A stretch of 64,000 nt of DNA, taken from positions 23,056 to 87,055 of the forward strand of contig JAKEKT010000128.1 of NCBI GenBank assembly GCA_021495925.1. Direction: 5' to 3'. This stretch comes from Diplodia intermedia. Taxonomy: Eukaryota > Ascomycota > Dothideomycetes > Botryosphaeriales > Botryosphaeriaceae. The position numbers and the translations under genes are program-made. Each line of letters opens with the position of its first letter. The stretch's first letter is position 1. Positions 24,517 through 34,888 of the stretch are shown one piece after another. A model generated the notes under the pieces. The model saw only the letters and a program-made list of their open reading frames with translations, made no database searches and was not told the origin of the DNA.

Positions 24517-25614
24517 ATGGCTTCACCCGAAGTCGTCTACTTTGCCCAGGCCCTCTCACGGGTTCTGGGCTGGGCTTAGTATGCTAGCGTGGTGATCTCC
24601 CGTACCTGTACCAACGCTGACTGAACTCAAGCTTCCTGTGCTGGTCAGGGTCCTTCTACCCCCAACCGCTCATGAACTGGCGTCGGAAGTCAACGCTTGG
24701 ATTTGGTATCGACTTTCCTACCCTCAACATCCTTGGCTTTGTTGCGTACACTGTCTCTACCGCGGCAACGCTTTGGTCGCCGACCATCCGGGCACAATAC
24801 GCGGCTCGGTATCCGGTCGCTCCGGAACCCACCGTCCGCTTCAACGATTTTGCTTTTGCGTTGCACGCCTTCATCATGTCCATCATCATCTACACCCAGT
24901 TTTGGCTGAAGGCTTGGGGCTTCAAAGTCGGTGCCGACCAGAAGATGAGTTCTCTCGCCAAGGGCATCTTCTGGGGCAACATTGTCGGAGTGATCATTGT
25001 GATTCTTGTGGTCTGGGCTAAGGGCAATGATGGTGGATACGATGCCAGTGGCTGGGCATGGATCGATGTGGTACGTATTCTCTGTCCTGTCATGTGTCAA
25101 GCTCAAAACACTCGTGGCACACACAAGCGCTCTTGCGCTTTGAGCACCTTGTCGTCCAGATGAATTCTGCAACTGCCTCGGATGGTCCCTACGCTGGGGC
25201 TTTCCGACGGCCATCATATTCTGTACGAAAAGATTCTTGCAAGCTAACTGGTTGTTCAAGATTTACGCCGTCGGATACGTCAAGCTCGTGGTGACTGTCG
25301 TTAAATACGTTCCACAGGTGTGGCTGAACTACAAGCGAAAGTCCACCATTGGGTTCAGTATTGGTGGGATGTTACTGGATTTCTCTGGCGGCATACTGTC
25401 CAATCTCCAGCTGATCATCGACTCCTCCCTGGAGGCAGATTGGTCTGGAATTACCGGAAACCCTGTCAAGTTCGGCCTAGCAAACGTGAGCATCATATTC
25501 GATGTCATATTCATTATTCAGCACTACGTGGTATATCGGCACGCGACAGAGGACGAAGAAAGCGACGAGGAATCCAACGGCGAAAGGCGGCATTTGTTGA
25601 GCGCCGAGTCATAG
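24517..25614 (+). CDS. Cystinosin-family lysosomal/vacuolar cystine-proton symporter
   Basis: PQ-loop transporter expected to export cystine with a proton from the vacuole to the cytosol. Exons are 24517-24578, 24632-25070 and 25261-25614; the product is 284 residues with about seven membrane helices. Both PQ motifs are present: YPQPLMNWRRKST (P31-Q32) and VPQVWLNYKRKST (P185-Q186). The acidic residue of LLDFSGG (D207) corresponds to the proton-coupling Asp of human cystinosin. The C-terminus ends ERRHLL (275-280), an acidic dileucine signal, where the animal protein uses a tyrosine-based one. The first exon codes only 20 residues, and its donor was chosen because the junction restores GWAYFLCWSGSFYPQ. 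The last intron is 190 bases, long for this window. Family assignment is firm. Confidence 0.95.
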
Positions 25615-27166
25615 CTCATTTCCTGAAGCTCGAGCTAGATGGCTGCGCATCGTGGGATTCGTCACCAGGCGCGTGGACATTTTAGAGACGATGGTTAGCC
25701 CCTTCGGACAATATTTAGATATTTCATGCAGCTGCCTTGACTTGTCGCTGACTAGATCTGCAAGCGTAGGCTGTCTTCGTCCTCGATGGGATGACGATTT
25801 GATCACATCGCCTCTGTGTTTGTCGATTGCGGTTAATTTGTATTAGCGGCGCTGTGCAGTGACGCTAAGCGGCGAGCTAAGAGACGGAGTGATGTCAGCA
25901 GCGGACTGGTACCTGAGCGGCTCGGCCTCCTGCCTCGTCAATGTCGTGGCTTGCTCCCCGAAGCTGAGGAAACCGAAGCGAAAGGGGGCTAGAGTTCCTG
26001 TCTCGACATCCCAAGAATCTTCACGGCCCATCTCGATTCCCGGGTGCTTTCGGCCTTTTTCGACGACCCCCGGATCGAGCAGCTCAATGAAGAAATTGTC
26101 AACATGAACATCCATAAGAGCAACGCCGAAGTTGAGTCAATCGACACTCGGGGCCCACCGCTCGGAATGAGGATCTGACCTGAGTGGCGCGCATAGCCCG
26201 ACCGTTGTTCCCAATGCCTGGTACAGCTGTCGGCAAAACGGCCTCCTTGAGCCAAGGTTCTGACGGAAAACATCTGCTCCAAGCTCAGTAGAGCCTGGTA
26301 GATTGCGCTAGTCGTCTAATAGTCGTGGCCCTAGGTGTGGCGCGGTCGTCACGGTGGAGCTGAAGACGATCCGGCACGGCAGAAAGTTTGCTGGCCAGGT
26401 GGTGGAAACGACTTATCGAAATCGAAGGTCAGACGGACACTCCGGCCGATTGAGTTTGCCTGAATTGAGGCGTGTGCGAAGACCAAAGAGATGATCAGAG
26501 CAAGGGGGGATGCCAGAAAAAGCAATGCGCCGGCGAACCCTTGCCAAAGATCGTCTGCCGGCGCATGAGCTCCGTGTGCCCACGGCCCGACAAGTCTGGC
26601 CACAAGCATCGGCAGCACGAAGTGAGGGAGTCGGCCATGCAGTACGTCACCGCCGGCGCTGTGCCTCGCCGGCCGGCGCGAGTCAGGCCGTCAGTTGCTC
26701 GGTTTCAGTGCTGCAGAGCACACCTGGGGGCCTTGTCTGACTGCTGGGGGTTGTGCAGGATTGAGTGAGCTGACGAGGTTCGGGGTTGTCGCAGCTGGAA
26801 AAGAAAGCATTTTGCGGCTCGCAGGCTGTGCACGCCGCTGGGGGAGCCGGCCCGCTCCCAATTGGTCCTCAAGGATCTCGTTCCCGCCAGCCCAGAGCAG
26901 AGCCCGGTCCCAGAGAACACCGGGCCCCGCGATTCGGACTCTTAGCGGGGGCTTCACCTGCATCGGCCTTCGCAAGCTGCCATCGAGACCCTGCCTTTCC
27001 CCCAGCGCCGGGTGGTTGATTAATATAGCGCCCGCGTGCTGCGCTCCGTTTTGGTACGTTGTGGGTCTGGCCGAGTTGCCCTGCCGTCCTTCTTCTACTC
27101 GGCTGCCCTCCACCGTCCGCGAAACACTTTGCCTTCATCGCCTTCCACTCTTTTGGTCTCGAGCTC
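25615..27166. other. Intergenic region upstream of the RGS-LOV gene
   Basis: 1.55 kb. Apart from a possible minus-strand coding fragment at 25843-26130 (listed separately), no gene is seen. The right-hand part serves as promoter for the RGS-LOV gene. No light-response element could be recognised with confidence. Confidence 0.45.
25843..26130 (-). pseudogene. Possible coding fragment, unknown
   Basis: A minus-strand frame starting with ATG at 26115 gives about 90 residues with natural-looking composition: MDVHVDNFFIELLDPGVV, then HPGIEMGREDSWDVETG and FRFGFLSFGEQATTLTR. A GTACCAG donor-like site follows this block. It is confined between the end of the cystinosin gene and the RGS-LOV promoter, with no room for a large gene unless it overlaps them. 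It could be a short gene, a relic of a larger one, or chance. No family was recognised. Confidence 0.25.
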
Positions 27167-29910
27167 ATGTCGTCTTTTCAAGCCTTCCGCCGCTTCAACA
27201 ACAAGCGAAGTTCTGCTCCCAAGATCTACTCGGGTCAGGACTCGTCTGCTCGCGCCAGCCGTTCCACCACCAGCATCTCCCCGAGCATGACGAGCGTCGA
27301 CGACCATCGGCCCAGTACAGCCTTCAGGCAAGAACCGCCTGTGCAAAAACACATGGCCAATGAGAGTCACACCGTAGTGCAGGATTTCCAGGATCGCCAG
27401 GCGTCAACGGCGTCTCAATCCCCCAACGGCACCAATCCTCCGCAAGCAATAGTCTCAAGCACTTTCGACATGAGCTCTGAAGACGAAGAGGCGGCTGTCA
27501 TTGCAAACCGCAGTATCAATATACCAACCAGGACAACGTGAGTTGTTTCCTCCAGTGCGATTGCTTTTTCTTTTCCGAAACAAGAAAAAGGAAAACGCAT
27601 GCATGCCGAAGAAAGGTCATTTGTGCTGATTCTCATTGAACTCGGCAGCAGCATTGAGGGATCCAAGCGCAATTTCTCCAGACCCAAGAGTCGCGAGTTT
27701 GGTACAGCTCCTGGCTCAACCTCCACCACGCCGGAATCGAAAGAGCGCAGCTCCACTGAGAAAAGCTCTGCCGACTCTGTCATGTCTTACGAAACGAAGG
27801 CTAGCTCGGTCGGGACCATTCCGCCACTGCAAACGAAGCCCGGTGCAGAAGACGATGGTAGACTCGAGCCACTTATAGAGGACGACCCAAGCAACTTCGA
27901 CCTTGTTGGCCCCGACGAACACGCGAGCAAGGACTATTCTCTCGAAGCACGGTCCGAGAAAATCCTGTCCAAGGAGCATCTGCAAGCCATCTTCTCAGAT
28001 CCGGCTCTTTTGAACAAGTTCACTGCGTTCCTTAGCGCCTACAAACCCAAATCCCTACCGCTTCTTGTTTATTATCTGGATGCTTTGAAGGCTCTTCGAG
28101 CGATCAATTATGCCAATGCGGTGGCAGAGGCGCTTGAACCAATTGACGATTTGGATTTCACCTCGGACCTGGCGAGACCGACGATTAACACCGTCCTTGA
28201 GGAAAAGGCCCAGCGCGCTTTTGATCAACTCGCCCAAGAAGACCTTCCTGCGTACGTCAGCTTTGTGTGGGTTCAAGTCGTCAGCCTGAGCATCCAGATG
28301 AGAATCACGGGAACCTTGCCTCCACATTTGAGAGAGGCGTCCGAAGGACTGGCAGAAACATTCTGTCTCACGGACCCGTCCAGGAAAGACAATCCCATTA
28401 TCTTTGCCTCCGAAGGTTAGACAGCCCCTCTGGATCGCAGCTCGCACGTCTGACGTATTTTAGAATTTCATCGCACAACCCAGTATGGCGTCAGCTATGC
28501 AATTGGACGCAATTGCCGCTTTTTGCAGGGCCCGCGAACAAATCCGTTTTCCGTGAAACGGTTGAGCAAAGCGGTTCGAGAAGGCACGGAAATCAACGAG
28601 CTGATATTGAACTAGTCAGTCTCCTCCACGTACTCTCTTTTTTTTTCCTTTCCGCCACTGACATGCAGCCAGCCGACGTGACGGATCAACATTCCTCAAC
28701 CTTTTGATGATGGCTCCCCTGATGGACAACAGGGGTAGAGTCAGGTACTTCATCGGATCACAGGTGGACGTAAGCGGCCTCGCCAAAGAATGCACCGACC
28801 TCCCGGCATTGAGACGGCTGCTCGCCAAAGAAGGAGACATAGAGCTGGACGACGACGAGCACGTCCCTAACGAGCAGGAAAAGGACGAGTTCCATGCACT
28901 AAGCGAGATGTTCAACCAAGGAGAGATCGAGACAGTGCGGAAGACGGGTGGGAACATGCACCGCGAGCACGTGGAAGATGACGACACGACTTCAATGTAT
29001 CATCAGCCACGGCTGCTCATCAAAGACAGCCCTCCTCTTGGCGCCGGCTCAGAGATCTTCGGCAAGGTGAGGAACAATGGGAAGCTAGCCGGGATCTACA
29101 GCCACGTAAGTGCACAATTCACATGTGCTAAACTCGAAGAAAATTGACGTCTGGACACAGTATCTTCTCGTCCGACCGGCCCCCTCGCTCCGCATCCTCT
29201 TCACTTCGCCCTCTCTTCGCGTGCCGGGTATCCTGCAGTCCGCGTTCATGGACCGGATCGGCGGCAGCTCGAGGGTTCGCGAAGAACTGGAGCAGGCACT
29301 CGCATCCGGGCGTGGCGTCACCGCCAAGGTGCGGTGGCTGGCCAGCATGCGTTCGGATGACGAGGGCCGCAGCCGTTGGATCCACTGCACGCCGCTGCTC
29401 GGGCAGAACGGCAGCGTCGGCGTGTGGATGATTGTGCTCGTCGACGACCACGCCAGCACCGCCGCCCGCAAGTTCCGCCCGCCGCCGGCCGTGGCGAGGA
29501 TAATCGGCGGGAACAGGCAGTACAACAACAGCCACGTCGGCGTCGGTGGAGGCGCGAACAGATCGGAACCCCGCAGTCCCAGCATGCAGTCAACGGCCCG
29601 CGGAGGAGGAGGAGGAGGAGGAGGAGGCGGCGGCGGACCAGCCGCCCCGGCGCCTTCTGTCGGCCGTGGCCGCAACCCCGTTCCCATCATCGACTCGACG
29701 GCCGTCAACAGCAAGTTCGAGCGGGCTCTCACCGAGGACGAATTCGACCGCCGGATCGAGGAGCGCGACCGTCTCTTGGGCCTTGGGAGTCCGCCGTTGA
29801 CGTCGCGATCCCCGCGTCTGTATGCCGACCAGCTGGGTCGGACCGTTAGCCCGCATCCTCCCGGAACTGCTGGCAGCGGCGCCAATTCGATGGACTCGTT
29901 CCGCATATGA
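27167..29910 (+). CDS. RGS-LOV blue-light photoreceptor
   Basis: Fusion of a regulator-of-G-protein-signalling domain with a flavin-binding LOV domain, 823 residues. Exons: 27167-27537, 27649-28415, 28464-28614, 28673-29105 and 29161-29910; every phase closes. Residues 1-230 are a Ser/Thr-rich leader. The RGS domain is about 231-345 (LSKEHLQAIFSDPALLNKF, SLPLLVYYLDALKALRAINYA). The LOV core is about 355-465: DNPIIFASEEFHRTTQYG, then GRNCRFLQGP with the adduct cysteine C397, N429 in LILNYRRDG, N439 in FLNLL and Q460 in YFIGSQVD. All flavin-contact positions of known LOV domains are therefore filled. After LOV come a helical linker, a domain with YLLVRPAPSLRILFTSPSLRVPGILQS, a 12-Gly run and a short conserved tail. 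Relatives such as Botrytis BcLOV4 bind acidic membrane lipids on illumination; this one probably acts similarly at the plasma membrane. Confidence 0.95.
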
Positions 29911-30570
29911 TGACATTGAGGATGGTCGGCTTTCTTTGCGTTTTGTCGCTGGAGGAGATGCTGAGTGGCGCAAGTGGTTGCGCCACCTCCAGCTTGACGA
30001 TTATTTTGTTTTGTGCTGTATCACGTCGTGTTTTGCTGAGTGGCTATACCCATGGAGGCCGGTGGCTTTTTGCGTTTTGGTTGCATATACATATTTAGCT
30101 GTAAACATATGGTATAGTACCTTTATATATACAATTTAAACCGAGCGTTCTACGGCACGCGTGTCTGATTCTGTTTTCTCCTTTTCCTTGCCTGTTCGCG
30201 AAGTGCCTGCAAATTGATGCCATGGCTAATGGCCGATTGGTTCGTATTCAATGGTTTGGTTCTGCTTGTACAAGATTAAGAGATCACGATCCGTTGGAAT
30301 GTCAATTTTTCGGTGAACCCAGAAACGAAGCTAGAGGTGGTGACAGCCCAGTACCTGCTGCTGAACAATCTACAGCGTGCATGCGCTTGGGCTGTAGGGC
30401 TGAACAAGGCGCAGGCAGGCCGGGGAGGGGGACCCTTGCAACGTCAGAGCGCGGCGCGTCACGACGATCGGCCTTTCTCCCCGCCAAATCGCTCCCCCAA
30501 AATTCCACCACCGCCGCAACCTCGCGATCGCCCCATCGACGCGCCGCGCCTCCGCCCCCCGCTGCCGACC
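29911..30570. other. Intergenic region, tandem genes
   Basis: 660 bases between the RGS-LOV stop and the NatB start, both on the plus strand. The left part is AT-richer with a tatata tract near 30118-30133, a likely 3' end region. The right part is GC-rich and contains the NatB promoter. No additional gene is seen. Confidence 0.45.
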
Positions 30571-31293
30571 ATGGCGTCCATCCGGCCAATGACGCCAATG
30601 GACCTCCTCCACTTCAACGAGTGCAACCTCGACCCGCTCACCGAGACGTACAACGTCAGCTTCTACCTCGACTACCTGACCAAGTGGCCGCACCTGTGCA
30701 AGGTCATTGAGGGCCCGCACGGCAAGATCGAGGGATACAGTACGAGCACCCAGCTCCCCACCTCCTCCTCGTCGGCGCCCCCATCCATCCCAACGAGCGA
30801 ACCGAAAAAGTAAACAAGGGCCACACACACTAACCACCACCGCCGCCTCCCGCGCGGCGCACCCCAAAAAACAATAGTCATGGGCAAAACCGAATCGTCG
30901 CCGTACCCGGCGCCCGTCCAACCGTACGCGCCGTCGACGAACCCGAACCCGAACTACCTGCCGTGGCACGGGCACATCACCTGCCTGACGGTGGCGCCGT
31001 CGGCGCGGCGGCTGGGGCACGCGACGCGGCTGACGCAGCTGCTCGAGCAGGCGTGCGACGCCGAGCGCGCGTGGTTCGTCGACCTGTTCGTGCGCGCCGA
31101 GAACGTCGTCGCCCAGCGCCTGTACGAGGGCATGGGCTACTCCGTCTACCGCCGCGTCGTCGGCTACTACAACGACGACTCCGACGCCTTCGACATGCGC
31201 AAGCCGCTGAGCAGGGACGTTGCGCGCGAGACGGTCCGCGAGGGCGAGGGCCAGGGGAAGGAGGTTAGGGTCGGCCCGGATGAGGTGTGGTGA
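30571..31293 (+). CDS. NAT3: NatB catalytic subunit, N-terminal acetyltransferase (Naa20/Nat3)
   Basis: GNAT-fold enzyme that transfers acetyl from acetyl-CoA to nascent proteins starting Met-Asp, Met-Glu, Met-Asn or Met-Gln, at the ribosome with the Mdm20 subunit. Exons 30571-30739 and 30878-31293 (138-base intron) give 194 residues. The N-terminus is diagnostic: MASIRPMTPMDLLHFNECNLDPLTE and YNVSFYLDYLTKWP. The acetyl-CoA loop is RRLGHA (100-105), matching R/Q-x-x-G-x-A/G, preceded by WHGHITCLTVAP. The later segment ENVVAQRLYEGMGYSVYRRVVGYY is typical. A Pro/Asn-rich insertion of about 20 residues (66-84) sits between MGK and WHGH. The second exon is extremely GC-rich in third positions compared with its neighbours. 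Confidence 0.95.
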
Positions 31294-31880
31294 GAGAGAA
31301 GGGGAGAGAGAGAGCGATTGGTGGTGGTGGTGGTGGTGGTGGTGGTGGGTAAAAAAAGACCTTTTTGGAAATTAAAACGGAAAAACGCGCAATGGGGCGC
31401 GCGCGTAGACTTGGACACCTTTTTCCGATGGCTGTACATTTTTGGGAGGCTTGAGATGGGGATGGGGATGGTGATGGTGATGGAAGAGAGGGTGCCATGG
31501 GTTTGCCCCGCCAGGCTCGCCCCGAAGCTTGTTGCATATGACGTGGGAAGCAAAAGACGGCTGGGAAGAGGCTTGCTGCATGGGTCAGACAGGCACGTAG
31601 CTGAGCCGCACCAGGCCTTCATATACAGCCGTCAGAGGAACAAAAAAGATATCAAGATGCCCTGTTGAGACTATCACATACATACTAGAATTTGCTTTTT
31701 ATACGAGAACAATATACCATCACGATTTTAGAGCCTATACCCTCGTTTCCCACGATACCGCAATTTTTTTTCCGTAGCTTCTGCTCCGACATGTCACGGC
31801 CTCCGTGCCAGCATCCAAACTCGCACGAGATCAACTCTTCCTTCCCTTCCAACCCTCTCCCATCGCCGCTCCCCCGTCCT
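31294..31880. other. Convergent intergenic region with GGT microsatellite
   Basis: This lies between the 3' ends of the NatB gene (+) and the TPR gene (-). It carries a (GGT)n run at about 31319-31349 and a GGGGAT/GGTGAT repeat tract at about 31455-31482. No gene is seen. Confidence 0.55.
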
Positions 31881-33860
31881 CTACACCGCCGCCGCCGCCC
31901 CAAGCATCTTCAACACATGCCCGGCGAGCAAATCGCTCAACAGCTCGTCCTCCCTCATCTCCTGCACCGCCTGCACCACCACCTCCCTCGCCTCCTCCCC
32001 ACCACCACCACCGATCCCGCCACCCCTCAACACCGCCGAAACCCCCCTCTTCCCCCTCGCCTCCACCTCCTCCTCCGCGCACTGCACCCCCACCGCCCTC
32101 GCCCTCCGCTCCGCCTCCTCCCAACACCGTTCCGCCCTCCGCGCCTGCGCCACCGCGGCGGCAACGCTGCCCGCACCGCCGGGGACGGCGCCGCGGAGCC
32201 GCCAGTGCACGTCGCCGAGGGCGATGTACAGCTGCGGCGCTTTGTCGGCGGCAGCGGGAGAAGAAACAGAAGAAGAAAGAGTGGTGGTGAGGACGTGGTA
32301 CGCGCGCTTCAGCGCGTCGGCGTGCACGGCGGCGGCGTCGGTGGCTTCGTGCAGGGCTGCAGCAGGGGCAGGGGCGCCGGGGTCCGTTGACGATGCGTCG
32401 CCGTCGTCGGCGCCTTCTTGGGTGGATGGCGCTTGGTTCAGGTACGCGGACTCGGCTTGGGCGTCGGCGGGGGGAGCGGTGGCGGTGGCGAGGGCGGAGA
32501 GGGCGTCGATGAGGGCGCTGCGCGCGTCGGCGGGGTCGGGGAGCGAGGTGGTGGTGGTGGTGTTGGCGTCGTCGTCGGTTATGGCGGCGAATTTGGCCAG
32601 CACGGTGGCGTACCAGGACGCGGCGCTGCGCTCGCCGCGGCGGAACTCGGCCTCGCTGATGGTGGAGAAGAGGCGGGCTTGGGCGAGGGCGCTTTCGGCG
32701 ATGGCGGAGTCGTGCTCGCTGGGTTGGGCTGGGGTGGGCTTGGGTGGGGCGGCGGAGAGGCTGAGGGAGAGGGTGGGCGTGGGTTTCTCTGCGGAAGGAG
32801 TGTTAGTTGGAGGGCGGCTCTGTGACATGAGGGGCCCCGTACCAGGTTCCGGGACTGTGCGGTCCAGCTTCTCGAAGTATGGCTGAAGGGCACCGGATGT
32901 GAAGAAGCCAACGACGGTTTCGACGTCTTTGGCGATAGCATCCAGATCCTCGGCAGGCATAACACCAAGGAGATCGGCAAGCGTGTTTGCCATGAAGAAG
33001 ACAGAGTCGAGAATGGCGCTTTCGGTCACGGCCTCCTCGACATTGGCGTACTCCTCTGCAGAGGAGCCCAAAGATGGCGTCTGCGCCGAGGGTGGAATAG
33101 CCTCAGCAGGTGCATCCTGGTTTCCGGAGTTTGCTGCAAGGAAGGCGGCTTGTAACGACTCATACTCCTGGACCTGCCTTTCAAGGCAGCGGCGGATGCA
33201 CTGCACAGATTCTTGAAGCAGCGGGACAGCCTCGCCCTTGTTCACGCGGTCGGCAAGGTCGGATAGGACGTTGGCCGTGTTGAACAGGATGTCAAGGTTG
33301 TCGGGATTCAGTGAAATGGCAAATCGATGTGACTCCAGGGCTTGTCGAAGAAGGTCGACGAGAGGAGGGCCGATTTGTGCGGCGATGCGCAAGTCCTGAG
33401 CGATCTGGTACTCCAGCAACGCCCTATGGCGTGCATCAGCTCACGATCAATGTAATGAATGCAGCTGGCTGGGAAGTACGAATGCGCGAGAATAGACTTG
33501 AAACACAAGATTGGAACGAATGAAATGCACGGGAAAGAAAGGAGGTGCAGCTCAAGGAAGCAAACGCACTTGTTGTAAGCCAGATCGAACGACAGCGGGA
33601 ACTTCTGCAGGCCGGCGGAATAGGCGTCGACGGCACGCTGGAAGAAGCGAGCAGATTTGGCAGCATCTCCCGCTCTCCACTTGCCGGCGCTCTTTTCAAA
33701 CTCATCGGCAGCATCGAGAAAGTCATCCTCGGTCTCGGGTTCCTGGTGGAGGTTAGTGATGGGCGGGGCGCGACATAATGCTGAGGCATACGGGCTCCTT
33801 CTTCTTTCCCCGCGCAGCCTGCTTGGCACTGGCCTGGAGGAACTGCTTCTTTTTGGGCAT
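31881..33860 (-). CDS. TPR-repeat protein, uncharacterised
   Basis: Helical-repeat protein of unknown partner. Exons on the minus strand: 33860-33792, 33742-33570, 33423-32843 and 32788-31881; the product is 576 residues. The start MPKKKQFLQASAKQAARGKKKEP is strongly basic. TPR-like helices follow: FLDAADEFEKSAGKWRAGDAAKSARFFQRAVDAYSAGLQ, then SLNPDNLDILFNTANVLSDLAD, separated by a long helical segment. The middle part is Pro/Ser/Thr-rich and disordered, and the C-terminal half is again Ala-rich helical, with LYIALGDVHWRLRGA near residue 480. The third intron is 54 bases, in frame and stop-free, with a CTAAC branch site; I treat it as spliced because the encoded residues break an otherwise continuous Pro/Ser linker. 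A ribosome- or chaperone-linked role is possible given the basic N-terminus, but that is speculation. Confidence 0.82.
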
Positions 33861-34068
33861 GACGGTGCTGATTTGTATCTGCAAATTTCACTAGGTTACA
33901 GGCGTTGCAAAGCGCAGGCGGGTGAGGTTGAGAAGAGGTCGAGGCAGGGCTGAATTTCGGAATCCGAAAATTCGCTTCCGCTGCCCATGACGATCGCGCG
34001 CGCTGACTCTCGACGCGACGCGGCCCTTATCTTCTCTTCCCTCCACCACCATCGACCATTCCCCAGCT

Positions 34069-34468
34069 TCATGCCTTGAATTCCTCCCACCAGCGCGACC
34101 TGTCCACCAGCATGCCTTGGTCGTCGAAACAGACACCCTCGTCGGCCAGGATTGACAGCTTCTTCTCGCAGTTCTGCCCGCTCGGGACGTTGCGCCAATC
34201 TCCTTTGTAACCGCCGATGAACTGGCATCATGTCAGCGGTTGCGGAGGCCGGCAGCTTAGTGAAGCTCGTTCTTACCCCGCTGCTCGCAATGCACCGATG
34301 GCAAGGGATCTCGGGCGCGAATGGATTGCTTCGTAGTGCGCCACCGACTGCGCGAGCTGAGGAGCCGAGCGCTCGAGCCAGCGCTGCGTAAGATGCGACA
34401 CGCCCCTCGGGGATCTGCTGGAGCAGCGCGTACACCCGTTCCTGATATTCTGTCACGGCTCTCGACAT
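34069..34468 (-). CDS. Compact O6-alkylguanine-DNA alkyltransferase
   Basis: DNA-repair protein of the MGMT/alkyltransferase-like family. Exons 34468-34277 and 34221-34069 on the minus strand (55-base intron, phase 0) give only 114 residues. Visible motifs: VTEYQERVYALLQQIPEGRVASYAALA (helix and Tyr27 of the DNA-binding part), ARAVGGALRSNP with the arginine finger near R39, and the active-site motif IPCHRC with acceptor cysteine C56, followed by IASSGFIGGYKGDW. The length equals that of alkyltransferase-like proteins, which have Trp in place of the Cys and only flag damage. Here the Cys is kept, so self-alkylating repair is possible. The usual Val after PCHR is Cys59. There is no N-terminal ribonuclease-H-like domain. 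An upstream in-frame ATG at 34561 would add 31 Pro/Ser-rich residues and is less likely. Confidence 0.93.
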
Positions 34469-34888
34469 GGTGTTGGTTGGAGACTGGGCTGTTGACGGCG
34501 AAGGCGAAGGCCCGGGGCTCTTATATGGGCGAGCGTGGAGCCTTGTCAGCCCAGTCACCATTCCGCAACTCGTCGTTTATTGGTCACTTCCATAGCAGCG
34601 ACCCAACGCGCCTCACACACGCCATCACGTGCCGTGCTCTCTGACTCTCTCTGACTCTAGCATGCTCAGGAATCACCTATCATGTCTCAATCTCTGTCAT
34701 AATGATTCGTTGCCGGGCTCCATGGGCATGGGACTCGACCCTTCCGTTCCAAGCACGCCACCCAACTGAGGCAGGTGCGCTATGACACTCCCTACCCTCC
34801 AGACCTCGACCTCTCAGCCGCCCAATCCCCTGCATCTTGTCATCTCAAATCAAGTTTTTATCTCCATTTCAACCGTAGCTTATCAAGC
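34469..34888. promoter_or_regulatory. Divergent promoter, alkyltransferase and hypothetical gene
   Basis: 420 bases between two start codons facing away from each other. It includes a CTCTCTGACTCTCTCTGACTCTAG pyrimidine tract near 34640-34660. An in-frame ATG at 34775 could extend the right-hand gene into it. No specific operator is recognised. Confidence 0.45.
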
